DNA of 64,000 nucleotides from the NCBI GenBank assembly GCA_003242885.1, contig QKMZ01000003.1, forward strand, positions 62,001 to 126,000, in the 5' to 3' direction. The DNA is from Candidatus Melainabacteria bacterium. Lineage in GTDB: Bacteria; Cyanobacteriota; Vampirovibrionia; Obscuribacterales; Obscuribacteraceae. The translations under genes were made by a program, and so were the position numbers. Below, piece after piece: positions 26,619 through 34,054 of the stretch (positions are counted from its first letter, which is position 1; every line of letters begins with the position of its first letter). A model generated the notes under the pieces. The model ran no database searches. It had not been told where the DNA came from and saw nothing but the letters and a program-made list of their open reading frames with translations.

Positions 26619-27401
26619 TCAGCCTCCGGCAGGAATTTGAATTTTTCTGATCCAGTCTGAAATTGCATCGATTGTTCTCAGTCCGCCTAGTTCTTCTAGA
26701 TCACTTTCTAGTTTTTCTTGCACCTGTTCCGGCAGCAAACGCCTGAAATTGCTCAGTATCTCAACTCTCTTTATTGAATCAATGCCAAGATCCGACTCTA
26801 GATCGAGGGTCGGATCAAGCATCTCTGCAGGGTATCCAGTCCGCTCACTAACTAATTCAATGAAGCTGGAAATTAACTCATCGGCACTTCTGCTCTGCGT
26901 TTGTTCAGATTGTTCGCTTTCTTTACTACTTAACGGCGCAAACTGAACTGAGAGATTTTGCTCCTCAAGCGCAGCCACAACAGAAGCTCCGACTGGTCGT
27001 TCAAGGCTTACGTCTGGCTCCAATGCTTGTTTGATAATCACGTTTGCATTAGGTCTCTGGTGGTAGGACGGAGGTAGCGCAGGAATAGCGTGCGGTGTGG
27101 AGCTTTGCTGAACCGCTGTCGAATGAAGACCGACAGATTTGGCCTGCAGATATGCAAGCATCACTTGCTGCTCAGCCTGCAAAAAGCTAGTCGTCATCTG
27201 CAACATCGCTTGTTGGAACGACAGCATCACCGCATCTACGCCAGCGCTAGCTTCTGAAACTTGCACATTGAAGTTTGGATTGGGGTTGCCTGATCTCTGC
27301 ATGAAAGTAACGGGAACGCTCGCTCCCGGAATCGAATCCGCCTTAGAGTCAACATCAATGTAGTTTTTGGAGTTCAATATGAGATTGGTCACACAAAACA
27401 C
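26619..27401 (-). CDS. Orphan PUFA/glycolipid-synthase-type acyl carrier protein
   Basis: A 260-residue protein. Residues ~175-255 form an acyl carrier domain with the phosphopantetheine serine in DLGIDSIKRVEIL (Ser209); that exact wording is typical of the tandem ACPs in polyunsaturated-fatty-acid and heterocyst-glycolipid synthases. Upstream, residues ~57-86 (VDAVMLSFQQAMLQMTTSFLQAEQQVMLAYL) match the helical segment found before those ACPs. Ketosynthase, acyltransferase and reductase domains are all missing, and no other synthase gene is nearby, so it must act with enzymes encoded elsewhere or as a relic. The start is uncertain: GTG 27401 is the longest reading and ATG 27302 an alternative. 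A palindrome lies nine bases before the GTG. Confidence 0.85.
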   Translation of the reverse strand: MFCVTNLILNSKNYIDVDSKADSIPGASVPVTFMQRSGNPNPNFNVQVSEASAGVDAVMLSFQQAMLQMTTSFLQAEQQVMLAYLQAKSVGLHSTAVQQSSTPHAIPALPPSYHQRPNANVIIKQALEPDVSLERPVGASVVAALEEQNLSVQFAPLSSKESEQSEQTQSRSADELISSFIELVSERTGYPAEMLDPTLDLESDLGIDSIKRVEILSNFRRLLPEQVQEKLESDLEELGGLRTIDAISDWIRKIQIPAGG

Positions 27402-27409
27402 TTGCAGAA

Positions 27410-27425
27410 TTACGCATATTCGTAA
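27410..27425. promoter_or_regulatory. Palindrome between the ACP gene and its divergent neighbour
   Basis: TTACG and CGTAA flank CATATT; the 16 bases are palindromic except for one pair. The half-site TTACGCAT resembles TATACGCAAT at 26115. Its place between divergent genes (27401 leftward, 27465 rightward) fits an operator acting on both. Confidence 0.5.
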
Positions 27426-27464
27426 ATACTATAATAACTCAAGTGGATTTGATCGAGCACATTG

Positions 27465-27749
27465 ATGAAAGCCGACTCTATCGTGTTGCAAATTGAAGAT
27501 GGTAAGCACGTATTCCTCTCTTTGGTGAGAGATTGCAGCCGAGCCTTGGGAATGGGTGAGCCTATAGTTAATTGGGCGATGGAATATGACAGGTCTGCAA
27601 CTAACTATGTTGCCTTCCTGTTCTTTCAATCACGGACTGAGCGGCTTAAGTTTGATGGAAACGATTTAGCCGCTTTGTCAAAAAATCCGGCACTACAGCA
27701 GCAAGTCAACGCGAAGATATTGCAGGCGTTAGAAACAAAACCTCACTAA
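27465..27749 (+). CDS. Hypothetical protein
   Basis: A 94-residue soluble protein of mixed alpha/beta composition (SIVLQIEDGKHVFLSLVRDCSRALG, then NYVAFLFFQSRTERLKFDGNDLAALS). I know no family for it. ATG 27465 is used; a GAG nine bases upstream is the only ribosome signal. It diverges from the ACP gene across the palindrome at 27410 and is followed 17 bases later by another small gene, so the two probably form one transcript. Confidence 0.6.
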   Translation: MKADSIVLQIEDGKHVFLSLVRDCSRALGMGEPIVNWAMEYDRSATNYVAFLFFQSRTERLKFDGNDLAALSKNPALQQQVNAKILQALETKPH

Positions 27750-27765
27750 ATGTTGCGAGGCCCGT

Positions 27766-28038
27766 ATGTGGAGTTGGGGACATATCGTGCGTGGAAAGCA
27801 CTGGGTAGAAGTAGAGGCGATCTTGCTTTCCTCTGAGTGTGATGACTGCACGCTTACAACAAACTGGACCGTACACAAAAGCGAAACATCCACCGTGCAC
27901 AATTTGACTCTTTCAAACGGGCTAGTGGATGCCACCATTCCGTTTCCAAGTAACGTGCTGAAAATTGTAAATCGAGACAGTTATGTTCAGAGACGTATTC
28001 GGCACAAACTAAAAAAGACGCTGCGTTTTCTCATCTGA
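27766..28038 (+). CDS. Hypothetical small protein
   Basis: A 90-residue reading frame following the previous gene by 16 bases, with GAGG five bases before the ATG. The N-terminal half includes a Cys-x-x-Cys (ECDDC) and the C-terminus is strongly basic (RRIRHKLKKTLRFLI). No family is recognised and the opposite strand is also open for part of the length. It is plausible as the second gene of a two-gene unit but could be spurious. Confidence 0.45.
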   Translation: MWSWGHIVRGKHWVEVEAILLSSECDDCTLTTNWTVHKSETSTVHNLTLSNGLVDATIPFPSNVLKIVNRDSYVQRRIRHKLKKTLRFLI

Positions 28039-28148
28039 GAAGTAGACGCTGTGCGGAAATAGCGACGTCTATCAGGCTCACCGGAATTTCTTGTACAACT
28101 CCATCAAGGCATGTTGGGACGTTCGGATTAATCCTTTCAGGCGGCGAT

Positions 28149-29495
28149 CTAAATCTGTTTTCTTACCAGCTCCGTCCCTGTAGAGCCGTGTGATTTCTTG
28201 GCTGAGACGGAGAGCTTTGGATCGAAAAGTGCGTAGAGATCATTCTCGAATTCATCCGCATACTTCTTGTATTCGCTCAATTCCATTTTTGGAAGCGCCA
28301 CTCCTTTCTCTGAAGCGTCCGCGACAATCTCAGCGATTGTTTCGTGTGCTTTGCGAAATGGAACACCTCTGTTGACCAGATATTCAACCAGGTCAGTCGT
28401 CATCAACGCAGGGTCGGAAGCTGCGGCTAGAGTCTTCTCAACATTTACAGTGACGGCATCCACGCAACAAGCCATGACTTTCAGAGCTTCGCCGACAATG
28501 CCGGCAGAGTTGATTACTGGTGGTTTCGTTTCCTGCAAGTCCCTGTTGTAGCCGAGCGGCAGAGCCTTAAGCGTGACGAGCAAATTAACCAGGTCGCCGA
28601 TTACAGCGCCCGATTTTGCCCGTGCAATTTCCAACGGATCTGGGTTTTTCTTGTGCGGCATCAAGCTGGATGTAGTTGTGACATTGTCTGCCAGTTCTAC
28701 AAATCCAAACTCAGAGCTGCTCCAGATGACCAATGTTTCTGCCATCTGAGAAATGTGCACGGCAGTCAAACTGCACGCCATCAAAAACTCAGCGGCAAAA
28801 TCTCTGTCGCTCACAGCGTCGATTGAGTTTGTGAAAACCTTTTCAAAGCCCAATTTAGCTGCTACTGATTGTGGATTGATTGATAAACCAGAACCAGCTT
28901 GAGCACCGGCACCGAGCGGAGACACGGCAGTGCGTTTTTTGCAATCGGTGAAACGCTCGATATCTCTCGAAAACATTTCATGGAAAGCAAGAATCGCATG
29001 GGCGTATAAAACCGGCTGAGCACGCTGCAAGTGAGTGTAGCCAGGCATTACGACATCCGCGTGCTTCTTGGCAGATTTCAAAATCGACGCCTGAAGAAAC
29101 TTCAGACCATCGACAAGCGAATCAATCGCCCCGACCGTGTAGAGGCGCAAATCAAGCGCGACCTGGTCATTTCTGCTCCTCGCCGTATGCAGCCTCAAAG
29201 CATCAGAGCCGATCAATTCTTCAAGTTGTTTTTCAACATTCATGTGAACGTCTTCGTACTCGACTTTAAGCTCGAACTTCCCTTCATCGGCTTTCGCCAA
29301 TAGAGTGTCCAAACCGCCTTGAATTGCCTCACCCTGAGAGGGGCTGATGAGCCCCTCCTCGGCGAGCATTTGAGCGTGCGCTTTGCTGCCCGTCAAATCT
29401 GCTTTGACGAGATGAGCATCGGCGTGTGTGCAGGCAACGAACTCAGTGACGACGTCACTAAGGGGTTGCTTGAAGGCTTTTCTCAAAACTTGCAT
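28149..29495 (-). CDS. argH: Argininosuccinate lyase
   Basis: A 448-residue enzyme that splits argininosuccinate into arginine and fumarate, the last step of arginine synthesis. Family hallmarks are present: TARSRNDQVALDLRLY, MPGYTHLQRAQPV, SPLGAGAQAGSGL and the fumarase/aspartase signature TSSLMPHKKNPDPLE, whose flexible loop carries the catalytic serine. The usual MWGGRF opening is missing; the protein begins MQVLRKAFKQPLSDVV, so the N-terminus is shorter or altered. GGAG lies nine bases before the ATG. The start lies inside the 3' end of argG (38-base overlap), indicating coupled translation. Confidence 0.96.
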   Translation of the reverse strand: MQVLRKAFKQPLSDVVTEFVACTHADAHLVKADLTGSKAHAQMLAEEGLISPSQGEAIQGGLDTLLAKADEGKFELKVEYEDVHMNVEKQLEELIGSDALRLHTARSRNDQVALDLRLYTVGAIDSLVDGLKFLQASILKSAKKHADVVMPGYTHLQRAQPVLYAHAILAFHEMFSRDIERFTDCKKRTAVSPLGAGAQAGSGLSINPQSVAAKLGFEKVFTNSIDAVSDRDFAAEFLMACSLTAVHISQMAETLVIWSSSEFGFVELADNVTTTSSLMPHKKNPDPLEIARAKSGAVIGDLVNLLVTLKALPLGYNRDLQETKPPVINSAGIVGEALKVMACCVDAVTVNVEKTLAAASDPALMTTDLVEYLVNRGVPFRKAHETIAEIVADASEKGVALPKMELSEYKKYADEFENDLYALFDPKLSVSAKKSHGSTGTELVRKQI

Positions 29496-30678
29496 TTTTC
29501 TTGCTCCAGGTTTTCAGTCTCAGTCCCGCGATATTGATGAATCCGCCTGCGTCCGCCGATTGGAACTCAGACATATTCTCGAAGCTGGAAATCTTGAGGT
29601 CATACAACGACGCCGGCGACTTCCGTGCCACCACAATCGAATTGCCCTTGTAGAGCTTAATCTTGGCTGTACCAGTAACTGGTTGTTGGGTTTCTTCGAC
29701 CATCTTCCAGAGGATTTGGGTTTCTGGTGCGAACCAGTAACCGTTATAGATTTGGGTCGAGAGCTTCTGAGTGAACGAATCTTTGAGATGCATAACTTCT
29801 TTGTCGAGCACTAGAGATTCGATTGCTTTGTGCGCTTGCATCAAGATGGTCACGCCAGGAGTTTCGTACACGCCTCTCGACTTGATGCCGATGTAGCGGT
29901 TTTCGACCATATCCAGCCGGCCCACGCCATGCTCGGCGGCTATCGCATTTGCTTTGTTGAGCAGTTCGACTGGGCCGAGTTTCTCTCCATTGATAGCAAC
30001 TGGAATGCCAGCATCGAAATCGATGGTGACGAATTCCGGCTTGTTAGGCGCATCTTCCGGGTTCTTCGTCCACAGATAGATGTTCTCAGGAGCTTCCGCC
30101 CATGGATCTTCCAGAATGCCGCCTTCGTAGCTGATGTGCATGAGATTGGCGTCCATGGAGTATGGCTTCTCTTTGGTCACAGGCAACGGAATACCGTGCT
30201 TCTCTGCGTAATCGAAGAGATCGTTTCTACCGTCGAATTTCCACATTCTCCAAGGGGCGATTACATTCAAATGCGGCGCCAGAGATTTGGCAGCCAGTTC
30301 GAAACGCACCTGATCGTTGCCCTTGCCTGTAGCGCCGTGAGCAATGGTGTCGCAGCCTTCTTTCAGAGCTGCGGTGATCATGCCTTGCGCAATGCACGGA
30401 CGAGCGATTGAGGTTCCCATCAGGTAGAAGGATTCGTAGAGTGCATTGGCTTTGATTGCTTTGAAGATGTAATCCTTGACGAATGTCTCGTTCAAATCTT
30501 CGATAATGCACTTTTCAGCGCCGGTCTTGATGGCTTTGACTTTGACTGCCTCGAAGTCTTCTTTCTGACCGACATCAGCGCAATAAGCCACAATCGGCAC
30601 GTTGTACTGCTCCTTCAGCCAGGTAAGAATGCAGGAAGTGTCGAGTCCGCCGCTGTAGGCCAAGAGAATTTTCTTCAT
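29458..30678 (-). CDS. argG: Argininosuccinate synthase
   Basis: A 406-residue enzyme that joins citrulline and aspartate using ATP. The P-loop-like AYSGGLDTS near the start (PPi-loop of the N-type ATP pyrophosphatase fold) and HGATGKGNDQVRFE are diagnostic. Also visible are APWRMWKFDGRNDL and SYEGGILEDPW. ATG 30678 has a near-ideal AAGGAG eight bases upstream; a ten-codon longer reading exists without one. It sits between argF and argH on the same strand, overlapping argH by 38 bases and following argF by 79. Confidence 0.97.
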   Translation of the reverse strand: MKKILLAYSGGLDTSCILTWLKEQYNVPIVAYCADVGQKEDFEAVKVKAIKTGAEKCIIEDLNETFVKDYIFKAIKANALYESFYLMGTSIARPCIAQGMITAALKEGCDTIAHGATGKGNDQVRFELAAKSLAPHLNVIAPWRMWKFDGRNDLFDYAEKHGIPLPVTKEKPYSMDANLMHISYEGGILEDPWAEAPENIYLWTKNPEDAPNKPEFVTIDFDAGIPVAINGEKLGPVELLNKANAIAAEHGVGRLDMVENRYIGIKSRGVYETPGVTILMQAHKAIESLVLDKEVMHLKDSFTQKLSTQIYNGYWFAPETQILWKMVEETQQPVTGTAKIKLYKGNSIVVARKSPASLYDLKISSFENMSEFQSADAGGFINIAGLRLKTWSKKNASFEKSLQATP

Positions 30679-30757
30679 TTGATTTACTCCTTGATTTGAA
30701 TGCTGCACATTTCGCGATTCTCTCTAGAGGCATCGCGTCATACGAAATCGTGCCGCA

Positions 30758-31798
30758 TTACATGATTAGTGAGATGACTGCTTTTTGAACGTGGAGTCTG
30801 TTTTCCGCTTGTTCAAAAACTACTGACTGTGGTCCATCCATCACTGCATCTGTAATTTCCTGCCCCCGGTGCGCGGGCAAACAGTGCATGACGATGGCAT
30901 CCGGTTTTGCAAATTTCAACAGAGCCTCGTTGACTTGATAGCTTTCAAAAATTTTGATTCTCTCAGCCATCTCCTCTTCCTGCCCCATCGACACCCAGGT
31001 GTCGGTGTAGACCGCATCCGCATTAGCAACTGCTTCAGCGGGGGACTCTGTCATTTTTAGTTGCGCACCGGTGTGCTTCGCCTCTTCCATCGCCATTTCC
31101 CAAAGGGTGGAGTCGGGCTTGTAGCCGGACGGACACGCGATTGAGAAATTGCAGCCAAGCTTGGCGGCGAGAAGCATGAGTGAATTAGCCACATTATTGC
31201 CGTCTCCTACGTATGCAAGGTTGATTCCTTTGAAGTTCCAATCTTTAATAGCTTTTTGTTCTTTAATAGTGAGAAAGTCCGCCAGCGCCTGGCAGGGGTG
31301 CTCGAGGTCGCTAAGCCCGTTGATTACAGGGACTTGAGCGTAATCGGCAAGAACGATGAGAGTGTTGTGCTCAAACACCCGCGCCATGATTCCGTCCAAC
31401 CATCTGTCCAAATTTCTGGCGATATCCGGCACGGATTCCCTGACGCCAAGCTTGTCTTCGAGGAAGATTGAACTGCCACCGAGCTGAATCATGCCGGCTT
31501 CAAATGTGACTTTTGTCCGTAGCGATGGTTTTTCGAAGCAGAGCGCAAGCGTCTGTCCTTTTGCGAAGAGGGTCTGCGTGTCGTCGAACTTGTTTGCTTT
31601 CAGCAGTTCGGCCGTTTCCAAAAACAACTTCAGTTCAGCGGCTGTGAAATAGCCAATACCCAGGAAGTCTTTGCCTCTGAGTGTGTCTTCGACAAGAACT
31701 TTGTTGAGTGGCGAGCGACCATGCTGCGGCGGAGACATGCGCTGGGACTTGAAGCCCACAGGCGTGGTCGGCGGCTTTTTGTACATTGTGAATACCAT
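30758..31798 (-). CDS. argF: Ornithine carbamoyltransferase
   Basis: A 346-residue enzyme that forms citrulline from ornithine and carbamoyl phosphate. The carbamoyl-phosphate loop reads FEKPSLRTKVTFE, with Lys where most homologues have Arg after the threonine. Also seen are LSDLEHPCQALADF and the ornithine-binding MHCLPAHRGQEI. An N-terminal extension of about 35 residues (Pro/Gln/Arg-rich) precedes the catalytic fold; a later start is possible but AGAGGGAAA supports ATG 31798. It is first of argF-argG-argH. A terminator-like hairpin 115 bases upstream may attenuate the operon. Confidence 0.96.
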   Translation of the reverse strand: MVFTMYKKPPTTPVGFKSQRMSPPQHGRSPLNKVLVEDTLRGKDFLGIGYFTAAELKLFLETAELLKANKFDDTQTLFAKGQTLALCFEKPSLRTKVTFEAGMIQLGGSSIFLEDKLGVRESVPDIARNLDRWLDGIMARVFEHNTLIVLADYAQVPVINGLSDLEHPCQALADFLTIKEQKAIKDWNFKGINLAYVGDGNNVANSLMLLAAKLGCNFSIACPSGYKPDSTLWEMAMEEAKHTGAQLKMTESPAEAVANADAVYTDTWVSMGQEEEMAERIKIFESYQVNEALLKFAKPDAIVMHCLPAHRGQEITDAVMDGPQSVVFEQAENRLHVQKAVISLIM

Positions 31799-32215
31799 GG
31801 TCTTTCCCTCTCTATATCTGAGCTGTTTACTCAGTCAATGAGCTGCTTGTTCTCTTTGAACCGCTCACTCTGGTTTGAACTGCCGATGTCACCCGGCAAT
31901 GGACAAAAGAAAACTCCCGAGTCCTGGAAGAACTCGGGAGCTAAAGGTATGGTTTCTGGTGACCTAGATCAACGCAGCCCAGCCGGCCCCGAGTTCAATA
32001 GAACGCGGCGCGTACGTCGGTTGTTGCTGGTGTAATTCGCTAAGGTCACTTCTGGTTGCCCTGGAAAAAACAAAACCTTCGTTCACGTTACAGTCTAGCC
32101 CCCGAGCTGTCAACAGAATGTAGGGACTGTAACAGGAGATTACAGAAATCACATTTTGGGCTACCGGTCGGATTGTCCGGGAGGAACGAACTCTAACAAT
32201 GTCTCTACGCTAAAG
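31799..32215 (-). other. Long untranslated stretch upstream of argF
   Basis: About 420 bases lie between the secreted-protein gene stop (32216) and argF. No gene is convincing. On the minus strand a perfect 9-bp hairpin with a T-rich tail occurs at 31940-31914, leaving ~115 bases before argF. The ~275 bases before the hairpin could be a leader RNA or the 3' untranslated end of the previous gene. No T-box or known riboswitch signature was recognised. Confidence 0.4.
31914..31940 (-). terminator. Intrinsic terminator or attenuator upstream of argF
   Basis: CTCCCGAGT and ACTCGGGAG form a perfect 9-bp stem with a 9-base loop. Read on the minus strand, it is followed by TTTTCTTTT, the hallmark of a Rho-independent terminator for leftward transcription. 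It could end the 32216 gene or attenuate argFGH. Confidence 0.7.
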
Positions 32216-33049
32216 TTACTCAGCTCTGTGTTCTTGAAACACAATCACGTCGCCGGGGGTGAGTGAAATATTGATGCCGCGATTGGTAAGTCCAGAAATC
32301 AGAAAGCCTCCAGGTAAGCCACCAATCACTCCTTTGAAAAACCCCTTCACGTGGGCATGATGGTCATCACCAGTAACGGGACGACCGTATGCGAAAGTTG
32401 GATCTGCAGCGCCAGCAACGCCGCCGACTATTGGACCAACAATTATTCCGGCGGGACCAGCAGCGAGACAACCGCCAGATATTGCAACGTTTGCCGCAGT
32501 GTATCCGGCACTGCTGTAGACAACAGTAATCTCGCCCTTACCGTCGACACCGAGTGGTGCAGCCTTCTTGTCGGTTCGAATAATGCGAGTCTTTGGAGCA
32601 GGAATAATATCTCCGCTTAAGTCTTGCCCGCCAATACTCTTCACTTTAATACCGATTGTGCCGTTGCAATTGCGCCAATGCTTGGGTGTTAAATCAGCGC
32701 GGAGCGAGGTCTTTAAAAGGTCGATAGCAGTAACTTCCCCCAGAACATGAGCACCAGCACCAATGTAGTGGTTGTTGGGAAGCATAACCGTATCAAGTAA
32801 TTCGCCATGTACAGGATCGCCGACTTTCGCCAATGCCCCATCAATTACCGAGGTCAAACGGACTCGAAATCTCATCAACGGAGCAACCGCTTCTGCAGCG
32901 TTCGCGGCACTGTTGTGTGTGACATTCGCTTGAAGAGGCGCACCACTTTGCGCTGCAATTTTGCGTTTATCTGCGTTTGCACCCTCAGCCAAGGGAGCAA
33001 GGCTAGAAAACCAAACACAGGCTAGTAAGGTGATATTCCAAAAACGCAT
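32216..33049 (-). CDS. Hypothetical secreted protein with a glycine-rich segment
   Basis: About 277 residues with a signal peptide (ALAEGANA-type end near residue 26). The first half is beta-rich (MRFRVRLTSVIDGALAKVGDPVHGELLDTVMLPNNHYIGAGAHVLGEVTAI). The second has a hydrophobic Gly/Ala stretch (AAGPAGIIVGPIVGGVAGAA) resembling a glycine zipper that may insert in a membrane. It ends LTPGDVIVFQEHR. A similar layout occurs in proteins of unknown role in related genomes, but I cannot name the family. TTG 33070 or GTG 33064, near an AAGGA, are alternative starts. Confidence 0.65.
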   Translation of the reverse strand: MRFWNITLLACVWFSSLAPLAEGANADKRKIAAQSGAPLQANVTHNSAANAAEAVAPLMRFRVRLTSVIDGALAKVGDPVHGELLDTVMLPNNHYIGAGAHVLGEVTAIDLLKTSLRADLTPKHWRNCNGTIGIKVKSIGGQDLSGDIIPAPKTRIIRTDKKAAPLGVDGKGEITVVYSSAGYTAANVAISGGCLAAGPAGIIVGPIVGGVAGAADPTFAYGRPVTGDDHHAHVKGFFKGVIGGLPGGFLISGLTNRGINISLTPGDVIVFQEHRAE

Positions 33050-33111
33050 ATAGAAATTGTACACAGGCAAGATCCTTACGTGTAGACTTTAAACTTCGCC
33101 GGGAGATTTAT

Positions 33112-33846
33112 ATGCCACTCAAATCAAAGAGTTCGTCGAGCAAGATTGCAGTCGATGCACATAAGTTCCTCGTCTCTGAATTTTCGAAATTAGCGGACAC
33201 GGACAAGGCGATTGAGATGGCGGCGTATATGAAGACCGATATGCCATTTTGGGGAATTCAAAAGCCTGACAGAGAGCCTATTTATCGAAAACTAGCGAAA
33301 GATTTTGCACCCGCGGATCAAGATGAATATTCACAAGTGATTAGCAGGATTTGGAATGGAAAACATAGAGAAGAAAAATATGCCGCGCTCGATTACGCAG
33401 TGCGATGCAAGAAATTTATCAACACATCCATGATTCCACTGTACGAAGAGCTGGTGCGAGATGGCGCCTGGTGGGATCTTGTTGATCCGCTTGCGACACT
33501 GCTGGTCGGCGTTGCATTTTTGAACGATCAGAAAACCGTCAAACCGATCATGAAGGAGTGGATCGATGACGACGATATGTGGATTCGTCGCACTGCAATT
33601 CTCAGCATGAATAAGCACAAAGAAAAGACGGATGAAAAGCTGCTCTACGATTTTTGCTTGCGTAGAGCGCACGAAAAAGAGTTCTTCATTCGCAAAGCAA
33701 TTGGTTGGGCTTTGCGCGAGTACAGCTATAAGGCACCAGATTCGGTGATCAAATTTCTCAAAACGAATCGCGGCACTTTATCCCCTCTCAGCTACAGAGA
33801 AGGCGCAAAGCAACTCGTGCGAAACGGACTGATGAAGCTGGATTAA
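33112..33846 (+). CDS. AlkD-like DNA alkylation repair protein
   Basis: A 244-residue all-helical HEAT-like protein of the DNA alkylation repair (AlkC/AlkD) family. Segments YMKTDMPFWGIQKPDREPIYRKL, WWDLVDPLATLLVG, DDDMWIRRTAILSMNKHK and FFIRKAIGWALREYSYKAPDSV match the glycosylase's repeats. The Trp and Asp in WWDLVD correspond to the residues that hold the damaged base in AlkD. It should remove bulky or positively charged N3/N7 alkyl purines. A GGGAG site lies seven bases before the ATG. It appears to be transcribed alone, divergent from the 32216 gene. Confidence 0.92.
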   Translation: MPLKSKSSSSKIAVDAHKFLVSEFSKLADTDKAIEMAAYMKTDMPFWGIQKPDREPIYRKLAKDFAPADQDEYSQVISRIWNGKHREEKYAALDYAVRCKKFINTSMIPLYEELVRDGAWWDLVDPLATLLVGVAFLNDQKTVKPIMKEWIDDDDMWIRRTAILSMNKHKEKTDEKLLYDFCLRRAHEKEFFIRKAIGWALREYSYKAPDSVIKFLKTNRGTLSPLSYREGAKQLVRNGLMKLD

Positions 33847-33944
33847 AAGTTTCGCGAAGGTTTAAATACAGAGAGAAATTTCTGCATTCAGAGGAAACCT
33901 AGCCAGATCATGCGCGTCTACAGAACGGTGTGATATCGTTGTAT

Positions 33945-33957
33945 TACGATATTCGCA
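33945..33957. promoter_or_regulatory. Inverted repeat before the SulP gene, possible ArsR-type operator
   Basis: TACGA-TAT-TCGCA, arms complementary except one base, in an AT-rich context and followed by a second TATATGC. It lies ~100 bases before the SulP start. The half-site is related to TTACGCAT at 27410 and to the operators of the first ArsR gene. Confidence 0.4.
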
Positions 33958-34054
33958 TATATGCATGAGGCAGAGCCGGCAAGGGTTTTATCCTTGCACC
34001 AAGCTTTCACCCCACGCAGCACCCACTTTTATATTGATGTGCGAGCAAATTACT

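Noticed and set aside
29830..30411. 193-codon plus-strand frame within argG
   Set aside because: It is the shadow of argG, which is unmistakable on the minus strand; composition of the plus-strand translation is not protein-like.
28149..31798. Unusual arrangement in argF-argG-argH
   Set aside because: Order and overlap are ordinary for an arginine operon; only the shortened ArgH start and ArgF extension are slightly odd.
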